NCBI GenBank assembly: GCA_025363015.1 | Contig: JANYEQ010000047.1 | Span: 1 to 61,319, forward strand | Reading direction: 5' to 3' | DNA: 61,319 bases | Source: Bacteroidota bacterium | Lineage (GTDB): Bacteria; Bacteroidota; Bacteroidia; B-17B0; Aurantibacillaceae | Part shown: in pieces, positions 26,540 through 34,491 of the stretch | How the letters are laid out: each line of letters opens with the position of its first letter | Position numbering within the stretch: position 1 is the stretch's first letter | Notes under the pieces: generated by a model | Told to the model about the DNA's origin: nothing | Database searches by the model: none | What the model saw: the letters and a program-made list of their open reading frames with translations, nothing else | Program-made: the position numbers and the translations under genes

Positions 26540-27874
26540 CTAAAACTTCTCACCCTCTAACCTAGCAACAACTGCACTTGCTACTGCATTACCCACAACG
26601 TTAGTGGCACTACGGCCCATATCCAATAATTGGTCAACTGCCAATAATAATAACAAGCCTTCACCAGGAATTTTAAATAAACTTAGCATACCTGCAATTA
26701 CTACTAATGAAGCACGAGGTACACCCGCCATACCTTTACTGGTAACTAATAAAATTAACATCATTTTAATTTGGTCGGCCATGGTAATATCAATACCATA
26801 ACTTTGTGCAATAAAAACGGTGGCAAAGGTCATGTACATAATACTGCCATCTAAATTAAACGAGTAACCTAAAGGCAAAACAAAACTAACAATGCGGTTA
26901 CTGATGCCGTGTTTTTCTAAAGCTTCAATGGTTTTTGGCATAGCGCTTTCACTACTGGCGGTACTAAAAGCTAATAAAATAGGTTCTTTTACATCTCTTA
27001 AAAGTGTGTAAAATTTTATTTTAAATGCTACACAAATTAAAAACAACACTACAAATACAAAAAATAATAAGCCTCCAAAAAAGCAGGCAATTAAATACAC
27101 ATAGCCTCCCAAAACGTCTAATCCTTGCTGAATGACGACGGCGGTAATAGCACCAAATACACCAATGGGGGCAAAATTCATTACAAAATTAGTTACTTTA
27201 AACATAACGTGGCTTAAGCTTTCAAAGGCATTTATAATAGGTTTACCTTGCGCACCAATACTTGTAGCCGCCACACCAAAAAATAAGGCAAATACCACAA
27301 TGGGTAAAATATCGTTTGAGGCCATGGAGCGTATTAAACTTTCGGGAATAACATGGTCGATAAAATTTTTAGCATCTTGTGTATTGGCTTTAATACCAGT
27401 AGTTGCAGTTACATCGGGCTTATCTAAATGCATTACTTTACCGGGTTCAAAAATATTTACAATTACTAATCCTAATGCCAAGGCTATTAAAGTAGCACTT
27501 GTAAAATATATTAAAGTTTTGAGTCCTATTCTACCAACGCTTTTAAAATCGCCCACCTTAGCCACGCCAATTACTAAAACGGCGAGTACCAAGGGCGCAA
27601 TTATCATTTTAATAAGGTGTAAAAAAATATCGCTTAAAATAGAAAAGTAAGCCGCTATTGATTTTTTTTGCTCTTTAAATGAAGTACTTTCATATTTGGC
27701 AATAATTTTTTCTACCGAATTTTTTACAGCTGTGTTTGAAATGGTAGTTATGCTTTGCCTATCGTAAACAAACTTATTTTTAGTAAGTGATACGTTGATG
27801 ATGTAACCTACTAAAATGCCTATTAGCATGGCTAATAGAATAAAAATTATTAGTTTGTTTTTTTTAAAGTTCAT
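26540..27874 (-). CDS. DAACS-family dicarboxylate/amino acid:cation symporter
   Basis: 444 residues with the glutamate-transporter fold: eight membrane helices and two re-entrant loops. The serine-rich HP1 loop STASSESAMPKT, the NLDGSIMY sequence of helix 7 (family NMDGT) and the HP2 region GMAGVPRAS are present, and helix 8 carries DQLLDMGRSATNVVGN, whose Asp and Arg contact substrate. Imports glutamate/aspartate or a C4-dicarboxylate with Na+ or H+; the substrate is not decidable here. An extra periplasmic stretch of about 50 residues follows the first helix. Confidence 0.94.
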   Translation of the reverse strand: MNFKKNKLIIFILLAMLIGILVGYIINVSLTKNKFVYDRQSITTISNTAVKNSVEKIIAKYESTSFKEQKKSIAAYFSILSDIFLHLIKMIIAPLVLAVLVIGVAKVGDFKSVGRIGLKTLIYFTSATLIALALGLVIVNIFEPGKVMHLDKPDVTATTGIKANTQDAKNFIDHVIPESLIRSMASNDILPIVVFALFFGVAATSIGAQGKPIINAFESLSHVMFKVTNFVMNFAPIGVFGAITAVVIQQGLDVLGGYVYLIACFFGGLLFFVFVVLFLICVAFKIKFYTLLRDVKEPILLAFSTASSESAMPKTIEALEKHGISNRIVSFVLPLGYSFNLDGSIMYMTFATVFIAQSYGIDITMADQIKMMLILLVTSKGMAGVPRASLVVIAGMLSLFKIPGEGLLLLLAVDQLLDMGRSATNVVGNAVASAVVARLEGEKF

Positions 27875-27963
27875 GTTTAATTTTATAAATCGTACAGTAA
27901 AACGCTTCAGCTCCGCTTTGCGTTACAGGATTTAGTATTTCTAAAATCCTTATAAAAATTTGG

Positions 27964-28740
27964 TTATTGTTTTCCGTATTTCTTTTTCATTTCTTCAATA
28001 TACTGGGCTCTTTCTTCGGGTGTCATTTTCATAATTTCTTGTTGTGTTTTTATTTCTGCCGTTCCGCCGCTTGGGTTAGCTGTTGATTCGCCATTTTTAG
28101 TATAACCAACCGGAATATCAAAATCTGTTTTAGTAAATGTTTTTTTATCAATTTTTACTAATTCCATTGTCATATCGCCTTCGCGCTCACTTCCTTTTTT
28201 TATCATTTTTACAAAAAACCCCTCGCAGCCTGCATCTTTTAAGGCTTTATTTCGTTTGGTTGTTGATATATTTTTATTGGTTATTAATGCTTCGGTATAT
28301 TTTTCATATTCTTTTATATCTTTTGTATTCCACACCTCACTGGTTTGTGCGCCTTCTGTCACCATAGCATGGGCACACTTGTAGCCATTAACAGTTTCTT
28401 CGCCTAATTTTTTTACAGTATAGGTTTTAGTATCTTCTGCCTCAGTAGTTTGTTTTTTTATTTCTTTATACGTTTTTGACTTATCATTAATGGCATAAAT
28501 AATATCTGGATTGTTTTTTTGCGATATATATTTTGTGATGATGCCACCACCTGGCATTTGAGGAATTATCATGTTTAATTCAGATATACTACCAAACTCC
28601 GAATAATTAATTTTCATAGTACCTGTTGCATTTTTTGACGTCGTCATTTTATATTCAATAGCTGCACCATTTTGTGCATTTAATACCATTGTTGTAAAAG
28701 CAATAGAGGTTGTTAAAATGTATTTTATCATTGTATCCAT
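27964..28740 (-). CDS. Secreted DUF4412 protein
   Basis: 258 residues from the first ATG, or 255 if the ATG at 28731 is used; the second starts a cleaner signal peptide (MIKYILTTSIAFTTMVLNAQ) and fits better with the promoter box 8 nt upstream of 28740. The mature protein matches the DUF4412 pattern common in Bacteroidota: EYKMTTSKNATGTMKINYS, IYAINDKSKTYKEI, LGEETVNGYKCAHAMVT and SEVWNTKDI. The C-terminus is a charged helix (MTPEERAQYIEEMKKKYG). Function unknown; probably periplasmic. It diverges from the PPIase cluster across a shared palindrome. Confidence 0.85.
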   Translation of the reverse strand: MDTMIKYILTTSIAFTTMVLNAQNGAAIEYKMTTSKNATGTMKINYSEFGSISELNMIIPQMPGGGIITKYISQKNNPDIIYAINDKSKTYKEIKKQTTEAEDTKTYTVKKLGEETVNGYKCAHAMVTEGAQTSEVWNTKDIKEYEKYTEALITNKNISTTKRNKALKDAGCEGFFVKMIKKGSEREGDMTMELVKIDKKTFTKTDFDIPVGYTKNGESTANPSGGTAEIKTQQEIMKMTPEERAQYIEEMKKKYGKQ

Positions 28741-28748
28741 ATTTTAGC

Positions 28749-28765
28749 CAAATTTATTAAATTTG
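28749..28765. promoter_or_regulatory. Palindromic back-to-back -7 boxes between DUF4412 and PPIase genes
   Basis: The 17-nt perfect palindrome CAAATTTATTAAATTTG contains TAAATTTG on the plus strand (28758-28765) and TAAATTTG on the minus strand (28756-28749). Each box is oriented toward its own gene, 9 nt from the FKBP ATG at 28775 and 8 nt from the DUF4412 ATG at 28740. Both match TAnnTTTG. Two polymerases could not occupy it at once. Confidence 0.55.
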
Positions 28766-28774
28766 TTTACAATT

Positions 28775-29302
28775 ATGGCATATCGTTTTATAATACTTTT
28801 TTTTAGTTTGTTTTTGGTAGGCTGTGAACATTCTGAACAGAAAAAAATCGAACACGTAAAGCCCGAAATTAACCAAAAAAAAATAAACGAATTATTTGTA
28901 AAGGCTAACCAACAAGTAATACAAAAAGAAAACGACGAAATGGATTTTTATGTAAAATCGCATAAAATGTCATTTATAAAAACAAATTCGGGCATACGCT
29001 ATTATGTTTACAAACCAAGCGCTAAAGGCGATAGCATTAAAGAGGGCAACGAAATTAAAATGAATTTTACATTGAGTTTATTAGATGGTACAGAATGCTA
29101 CAACTCTAAAACAACTGGCGCAAAAACTTTTATTGTTGGGCACGAAGATTTAGAAAGTGGCATTCATAAAGGGGTTCAGTTTTTAAAGCGGGGCGATAAA
29201 GCTTTGTTTTTAATCCCATCGCATTTAGCGCACGGTTTATTGGGCGATATGAATAAAATTCCACCTCAAATGCCAATTATTTATGATGTGGAGGTTTTGT
29301 AA
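28775..29302 (+). CDS. FKBP-fold lipoprotein, GldI-like, degenerate active site
   Basis: 175 residues from the ATG at 28775; a TTG four codons earlier would lie on top of the promoter box and is rejected. Lipoprotein signal with Cys17 (FLVGC). Residues about 85-175 form an FKBP domain (GNEIKMNFTLSLLDGTECY, KRGDKALFLIPSHLAHG, IPPQMPIIYDVEVL). Several active-site aromatic positions are changed: the usual HYTG is NFTL, FDSS is CYNS and the GW is SGIH. So binding rather than strong isomerase activity is likely. Size and position resemble the gliding-motility lipoprotein GldI. First of four consecutive PPIase-family genes; its last 20 bp overlap the next gene. Confidence 0.85.
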   Translation: MAYRFIILFFSLFLVGCEHSEQKKIEHVKPEINQKKINELFVKANQQVIQKENDEMDFYVKSHKMSFIKTNSGIRYYVYKPSAKGDSIKEGNEIKMNFTLSLLDGTECYNSKTTGAKTFIVGHEDLESGIHKGVQFLKRGDKALFLIPSHLAHGLLGDMNKIPPQMPIIYDVEVL

Positions 29303-30152
29303 ATTTTTTTTTACAATTATTTTTATTTTTTTAATAATAAGTAGCTGTAGAAATACTTCAAAAAAAACAAGATTTACATACAATAAATTAGGCTATTGGT
29401 ATCAACTTATTTCGTTTAACAATAACACATTACCAAACAATAAAAATACAATATATTGGTTAGGTGCTACGTTTAAAACCCAGTCAGATTCTGTTTTTTG
29501 GGATAGTTACAACAATTTAAACGATAATTTTTTTATAGCATTAAATACCAATTTACAATCTAATTATTTAAGCCATTTTATTTCAACCAAAACAGAGCAA
29601 GATAGTTGTTTGTTGCTTATTAAAACATCTGATTTTTTTAACCAACAATTTAATACCCATCAAATACCTTTTTTTAGTAAAAACGATAGTATTGTAAAAA
29701 TAAACTTAAAAGTAAAACGCATTTACTCTCAAGCCCAGTTTATAAATCTTCAGCAAAATTTTGCTAAAAAAGAACTTGAGCAAATTGAAAATTATTTTAA
29801 TTCTGCACAAAAATTTGAAGCCAGTAAAGACAGTTTAGGCTTTTACTGGATTGATAAACCAACCAAAAACCAATTACCTAAAATTAAAAATGGGGATGAT
29901 ATTTACCTAAGTTACCAAGGCAGTTTTTTAAACGGGCAATTAGTAGATTCTTCACCCAAAAACTTTAAAATAACCTACGGCACCCCCGACCAACTTTTAA
30001 AAGGTTTAAATTATGTTATAAGTAGGTTAAAATTAGGCGATAATGCAAAAATTATCTTACCTTCACGCCTTACTTTTGGCGAAAAAGGAAGCACTAATAA
30101 TTTTATACCCCCTTACACACCACTAGTTTATACACTAAAAATTAACGAATAA
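29283..30152 (+). CDS. FKBP-fold lipoprotein with long N-terminal domain, degenerate
   Basis: 289 residues, starting at ATG ATG 20 bp inside the preceding gene, so translation is probably coupled. Lipoprotein signal with Cys22 (LIISSC). Residues about 30-180 contain no family I recognise. Residues about 200-289 are an FKBP domain (GDDIYLSYQGSFLNGQLVDSS, LKLGDNAKIILPSRLTFGEKG, IPPYTPLVYTLKI). The active site is partly altered: HYTG is SYQG and FDSS is VDSS. Probably a periplasmic chaperone-like partner of its neighbours. Very rich in Asn, Lys and Phe even for this genome. Confidence 0.8.
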   Translation: MMWRFCKFFFTIIFIFLIISSCRNTSKKTRFTYNKLGYWYQLISFNNNTLPNNKNTIYWLGATFKTQSDSVFWDSYNNLNDNFFIALNTNLQSNYLSHFISTKTEQDSCLLLIKTSDFFNQQFNTHQIPFFSKNDSIVKINLKVKRIYSQAQFINLQQNFAKKELEQIENYFNSAQKFEASKDSLGFYWIDKPTKNQLPKIKNGDDIYLSYQGSFLNGQLVDSSPKNFKITYGTPDQLLKGLNYVISRLKLGDNAKIILPSRLTFGEKGSTNNFIPPYTPLVYTLKINE

Positions 30153-30166
30153 AAAAAACAAAAAAA

Positions 30167-31135
30167 ATGAACAAATTAATTCTTCTTTCATCTACAGCAT
30201 TAGCAATTGGCTTTAGTGCTTGTAAAAGTGATGGTAATTCGGCTTTTGATGGTTATACTCGAACCGAAAACGGCTTACATTACAAATTTTTTAAACATAA
30301 CGAAAAAGATACCTTAGCTAAAGATGGCGATGGCGTTGTGTTTAGTTACGTTATTAAAACGGAGAAAACCGATTCGTTAGTAGTTGATTCAAAAGCACAA
30401 AGCCAAGATGGTAGTGGGTTTACTCGCTTTATGTTAAAGAAAAGTTCGTTTGTAGGGAGCTTAGAAGATGGCATGAAGTTAATGGCCAAGGGCGATAGCG
30501 CTTCGTTTATTATTCCTGCCGATTCGTTTTTCTTAAAAACTATGGGCATGAACGAATTACCAAAATCAATTGCAAAAGGTAGTTTTTTACGTGCCATAAT
30601 TGTTATGAAGGATATACTTTCTGCCAAGCAAATTGAAGAAAATCAAAAAAAGCAAATGGCCGAACGCGAGATAATGATGAAAGAAGCCGAAGGCAAAGAA
30701 AAAACAGAATTTGATGCTTATTTAGCAGAAAATAAAATTACAACAAAACCTACAGAAAGTGGTTTAATTTATGTTGAGACTAAAAAAGGAAATGGTAAAC
30801 ACCCAAAAGCTACTGATATGGTAACGGTACATTACACAGGTACTTTATTAAATGGCACAAAATTTGATAGTTCGTTGGATAGAGGCCAACCCGCTGAATT
30901 TCCTTTAAACCAAGTAATACCAGGTTGGACAGAAGGCATACAATTAATGAGCAAAGGCAGCAAAGGTAAATTAATTATTCCTTCAAAAATTGGTTACGGT
31001 GCGCAAGGCGCTGGCGAAAAAATACCGCCATTTGCACCATTGGTTTTTGAAGTTGAATTATTAGATTTTAAGGAAGCCCCAGCTCAACAACAGATGCCAC
31101 AACAACACGGCCCTAACGACGGACACGGACACTAA
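30167..31135 (+). CDS. Tandem-FKBP peptidyl-prolyl isomerase lipoprotein
   Basis: 322 residues. Lipoprotein signal with Cys19 (GFSAC). Two FKBP-type domains: a degenerate one at about 30-150 (GDGVVFSYVIKTEKTDSLVVDS) and a canonical one at about 205-305 with an intact active site (VHYTGTLLNGTKFDSS, VIPGWTEG, PSKIGYG, IPPFAPLVFEVELLD). A Lys/Glu-rich helix (about 150-190) joins them. The tail is Gln/His-rich (QQQMPQQHGPNDGHGH) and could bind metal. It should catalyse prolyl isomerisation in folding of exported proteins. Third gene of the cluster, 14 bp after the second. Confidence 0.93.
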   Translation: MNKLILLSSTALAIGFSACKSDGNSAFDGYTRTENGLHYKFFKHNEKDTLAKDGDGVVFSYVIKTEKTDSLVVDSKAQSQDGSGFTRFMLKKSSFVGSLEDGMKLMAKGDSASFIIPADSFFLKTMGMNELPKSIAKGSFLRAIIVMKDILSAKQIEENQKKQMAEREIMMKEAEGKEKTEFDAYLAENKITTKPTESGLIYVETKKGNGKHPKATDMVTVHYTGTLLNGTKFDSSLDRGQPAEFPLNQVIPGWTEGIQLMSKGSKGKLIIPSKIGYGAQGAGEKIPPFAPLVFEVELLDFKEAPAQQQMPQQHGPNDGHGH

Positions 31136-31176
31136 TTTTGTTAAACTATTTGTAAGTAATATTAAAAAAACATAAA

Positions 31177-32277
31177 ATGAAAAAATTACTTTTAATAATC
31201 ACAGCAATTTCAGCTTTAAACCTTGGAGCGATTGCGCAAAAAAAACAAAAACAAAAATTAAGCAAAATGGATAAAGAATTTTTAACAAAACAACCCGATG
31301 GCTTATACGCCAAATTTGAAACAAACCGTGGCAATATTTACGCCATGCTCGAATACAAACAAGCGCCACTTACGGTTGCAAACTTTATTGGCTTAGCCGA
31401 GGGCAAATTAAAAAATAACAAAAAAGCGGAAAACGTTCCTTATTATGATGGACTTAAATTTCATAGAGTAATACCTGGTTTTATGATACAAGGTGGTTGC
31501 CCATTAGGAAACGGCACTGGCGACCCTGGTTATAAATTTAATGATGAATTAGATGCAAATAACGAAATTGGAAAAAGAGGCTATAAACGTGGTGTTTTAG
31601 CAATGGCTAATTCAGGACAAAATACAAATGGCAGCCAATTTTTTATTATGCATAAAGATTATGCTTTACCATTAAGTTACAATATTTTTGGTATAGTTGT
31701 ATCTGGTATAGAAGCAGTAGATTCTATAGCCACCACGCCACGTAACGGCAGCGATTTACCAAATCAAGATCAACTCATACAACACATTACAATTTTACGC
31801 AAAGGTAAAGAAGCTGAAAGTTTTGATGCAGCTAAAGCATTTACTGACGAACAAGTTAATGCACAAAAAAAGATACAAGAAGCTGCTGCAAAAGCCGAAG
31901 CTGAAGCTAAAATAGCAATGCGTGCTTTTGACTCAGGTAAAACAACTGCAAGCGGCTTAAAATATATTGTATTAAAAGAAGGTACAGGCGCAACACCAAC
32001 CGCTACTAGTAATGTAAAAGTACATTATACAGGCACTTTTATTGATGGCAAAGTATTTGATAGTAGTGTACAACGCGGGCAACCTATTGATTTTGGCTTA
32101 AACCAAGTTATTAAAGGTTGGACAGAAGGCGTGCAACTTATGAAAGAAGGCGCTAAATATAAATTTTATATTCCTTACACTTTAGCCTATGGCGAACAAG
32201 GTTACCCAGGTGCTATACCACCCAAAAGTGATTTAATTTTTGAAGTAGAGCTTATTAAAATAAACTCGAATAACTAA
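31177..32277 (+). CDS. Periplasmic cyclophilin-FKBP fusion PPIase
   Basis: 366 residues with a cleavable signal (NLGAIAQ). Residues about 40-205 are a cyclophilin (FETNRGNIYAMLEY, LKFHRVIPGFMIQGG, GSQFFIMHKD); the catalytic Arg of FHRVIPGF is present. An Ala/Lys/Glu-rich linker (about 210-250) leads to an FKBP domain at 260-365 with canonical residues (VHYTGTFIDGKVFDSS, VIKGWTEG, YTLAYGEQG, IPPKSDLIFEVELIK). So one chain holds two unrelated prolyl-isomerase folds, both apparently active. Last gene of the cluster; a terminator follows at once. Confidence 0.95.
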   Translation: MKKLLLIITAISALNLGAIAQKKQKQKLSKMDKEFLTKQPDGLYAKFETNRGNIYAMLEYKQAPLTVANFIGLAEGKLKNNKKAENVPYYDGLKFHRVIPGFMIQGGCPLGNGTGDPGYKFNDELDANNEIGKRGYKRGVLAMANSGQNTNGSQFFIMHKDYALPLSYNIFGIVVSGIEAVDSIATTPRNGSDLPNQDQLIQHITILRKGKEAESFDAAKAFTDEQVNAQKKIQEAAAKAEAEAKIAMRAFDSGKTTASGLKYIVLKEGTGATPTATSNVKVHYTGTFIDGKVFDSSVQRGQPIDFGLNQVIKGWTEGVQLMKEGAKYKFYIPYTLAYGEQGYPGAIPPKSDLIFEVELIKINSNN

Positions 32278-32280
32278 CAA

Positions 32281-32312
32281 AAAAGCCCTCATATAAAATT
32301 GAGGGTTTTTTT
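32281..32312 (+). terminator. Intrinsic terminator closing the PPIase cluster
   Basis: Arms CCCTC (32286-32290, extendable by A-T pairs) and GAGGG (32301-32305) with a 10-nt loop, followed by seven T residues. Confidence 0.85.
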
Positions 32313-32346
32313 ATTTTATGCAAAAGCTATTTACTATCAAAATGTT

Positions 32347-32354
32347 TATATTTG
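32347..32354 (+). promoter_or_regulatory. Putative -7 box for the TPR/SpoIIE gene
   Basis: TATATTTG matches TAnnTTTG, ends 25 nt before the ATG at 32380 and lies just after the preceding terminator. No -33 TTG seen. Confidence 0.5.
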
Positions 32355-32379
32355 ATTTGCAAATTGTTTTTATATTTAA

Positions 32380-34434
32380 ATGCAAAAAAAAATTAACTAT
32401 ATATTCTGTTTATTTTTACTAATAATTGGTAGCCATTTTTATTGCCAAATAAAAATAGATACCGTTTTATTTAATAAAAAGTATAAAAAAATTAATAAAC
32501 TTTTAGAAACAAAAGTTGACTCTGCATTTCCGTTAATAAACCAAAATTTAGTAAATACATTGCGCCAAAAATATGCAAATGGTTATTCAAAAAGTAATTT
32601 ACAGCTTGCCCGGTATTATACCTTAAAAGGTTTTAACGATTCGGCAATTTTATATACGCCAATAGCTATAAAATATGCAAGGGTTAGTAAGGATAGCGCT
32701 CTAATCGTAAATAGCTATTTATCACATGCCAGAGTATTAGCCAATACTGCCAACTATAACGAAGCAGTAGAAAACTGTTTATTAGCACAACGTTTTGCTG
32801 AAGGATTAAAAGACAGCAAACTAAACATAAAAGTTTTTCACGATTTAGGGTATGTGTACAGTAATATTGGCACCATTCAAAAAGCAATAATTTATTATAA
32901 AAAAGGCTTAGCCATTGCAAAACTTAATAACGATACGTTTAATATTGCAAATATTACTGCTCGTATTGGTGGCGAATTTAACACCTTAGGCAAATACGAT
33001 TCTTCCTTGTATTATGGTAAAATAGGGCTATATAATTTTAAATTAATAAAACACAAACGGGGTATTGGCGCAACATTAACAAATTTAGCCGCTACCTACA
33101 ACTCTTTAAAGCAAGTTGATAAAGCCATAGAAATAACCAACGAAGCCTTAAAAATTAGAACCGAACTTGGTGACGATTATGCTATTACCATTTTAAAAAA
33201 TAATTTAACCCAATGCTATATTGATAAAAAAGAATATACTAAAGCACTACAGATAGGTAAAGAAGCCGAATTATTAAACGCAAAGCAAAACGATTTAAGT
33301 TTACAAACCGAAAACTATGCCTGCCTTAAAACCATTTATCACCAACTAAAACAAAACGATTTGGCTTACGTGTATGCTAACAAATATATTTTATTAAAAG
33401 ATTCGTTTTACAATAAAACTAATTTAAAAGCCTTGGGCGAATTACAAGCCAAATACGAAAACGATAAACAAGAAAAAGAAATTACCCTTTTACAATTAGA
33501 AAAAAAGAATGTAGAAGAGAAAACCGAAGCCGAAAACAAGCGTAGCAATATCATCTTAATTTCAATAACCAGTGTATTAGCATTAATTATAGTGTTTGCA
33601 ATTATGCTGTATAAACGCTTTAAACAATCCATAAAACAAAAACAAATTATTGAAAAACAAAAACAATTAGTTGACGAAAAACAAAAAGAAATTATTGATT
33701 CTATTAATTACGCTCTTACTATTCAACAAGCAATTATTCCTACTGAAGAAGATTTAAAACTCGAAACAAAAAATGCCTGTGTGTTTTTTAAACCAAAAGA
33801 TATTGTAAGCGGCGATTTTTATTGGTACAGTAAATTAAATAATTACCTATTTATTGCCGTAGCCGATTGTACCGGCCATGGGGTTCCTGGCGCCTTTATG
33901 AGCCTAATGGGTATATCGTACCTCAGCGAAATTATTAACGAAAATAAAATTATTGATACAGATATAATTTTAAATAATTTACGTAGCAAAGTAATTTCTA
34001 ATTTAAATAAAACAACCAATACTAAAGCAAAAAGCGATGGCATGGATATTGTAATTATTCGTATAAATACTGCCACTTTGCAACTACAATTCAGTGGCGC
34101 AAACAATACCATTTATATTATTCAAAATTCACAATTAAGCGAGTTAAAGGGTAATAAAATGCCCGTTGGTTTATATACCGATGTTTTAAAACCATTTACC
34201 AAAACCGAACTTCAATTAAATAAAGGCGATAAACTATTTGCAACTACCGATGGCTTGCCCGACCAGTTTGGTGGCCCTAAAGGTAAAAAATTTATGTATA
34301 AACAACTTGAGCAATTACTTAGCTCTGAACCTAACCTATTGCAACTTAAAAAAAATATAATATCTAATTTTGAAACCTGGAAAGGAAATAACGAACAAAT
34401 TGATGATATAACCTTTGTAGGAATCGAATTTTAA
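32380..34434 (+). CDS. TPR sensor with SpoIIE-type serine phosphatase domain
   Basis: 684 residues. Signal peptide to about residue 22. Residues about 50-370 are tetratricopeptide repeats placed in the periplasm (LNIKVFHDLGYVYSNIG, GIGATLTNLAATYNSL). One membrane helix at 389-410, then a coiled coil (KQKQIIEKQKQLVDEKQKE). Residues about 465-684 are a SpoIIE/PP2C phosphatase: FKPKDIVSGDFYWY and VADCTGHGVPGAFMS supply the metal-binding aspartates, and later comes ATDGLPDQFGG. It should dephosphorylate a serine on a cytoplasmic anti-sigma antagonist or similar regulator in response to an outside cue. No partner switch genes lie nearby. Confidence 0.93.
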   Translation: MQKKINYIFCLFLLIIGSHFYCQIKIDTVLFNKKYKKINKLLETKVDSAFPLINQNLVNTLRQKYANGYSKSNLQLARYYTLKGFNDSAILYTPIAIKYARVSKDSALIVNSYLSHARVLANTANYNEAVENCLLAQRFAEGLKDSKLNIKVFHDLGYVYSNIGTIQKAIIYYKKGLAIAKLNNDTFNIANITARIGGEFNTLGKYDSSLYYGKIGLYNFKLIKHKRGIGATLTNLAATYNSLKQVDKAIEITNEALKIRTELGDDYAITILKNNLTQCYIDKKEYTKALQIGKEAELLNAKQNDLSLQTENYACLKTIYHQLKQNDLAYVYANKYILLKDSFYNKTNLKALGELQAKYENDKQEKEITLLQLEKKNVEEKTEAENKRSNIILISITSVLALIIVFAIMLYKRFKQSIKQKQIIEKQKQLVDEKQKEIIDSINYALTIQQAIIPTEEDLKLETKNACVFFKPKDIVSGDFYWYSKLNNYLFIAVADCTGHGVPGAFMSLMGISYLSEIINENKIIDTDIILNNLRSKVISNLNKTTNTKAKSDGMDIVIIRINTATLQLQFSGANNTIYIIQNSQLSELKGNKMPVGLYTDVLKPFTKTELQLNKGDKLFATTDGLPDQFGGPKGKKFMYKQLEQLLSSEPNLLQLKKNIISNFETWKGNNEQIDDITFVGIEF

Positions 34435-34462
34435 CTAAATCGCTACGCTGGTATAACAATAA

Positions 34463-34470
34463 TATCTTTG
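34463..34470 (+). promoter_or_regulatory. Putative -7 box for the TonB receptor gene
   Basis: TATCTTTG, identical to the box ahead of metH, ends 21 nt before the TTG start at 34492. -33 element not recognised. Confidence 0.5.
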
Positions 34471-34491
34471 TATCTTCGTTATCTTATATAA

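Noticed and set aside
27132-27650. A 172-codon plus-strand frame inside the DAACS symporter gene
   Set aside because: Antisense shadow of a membrane protein; the symporter on the opposite strand has all family motifs.
27896-27958. Hairpins between the DAACS and DUF4412 genes as a terminator
   Set aside because: AGGATTT/AAATCCT and AACGC/GCGTT pairings exist, but neither is followed by a T-tract on the minus strand, so I did not call one.
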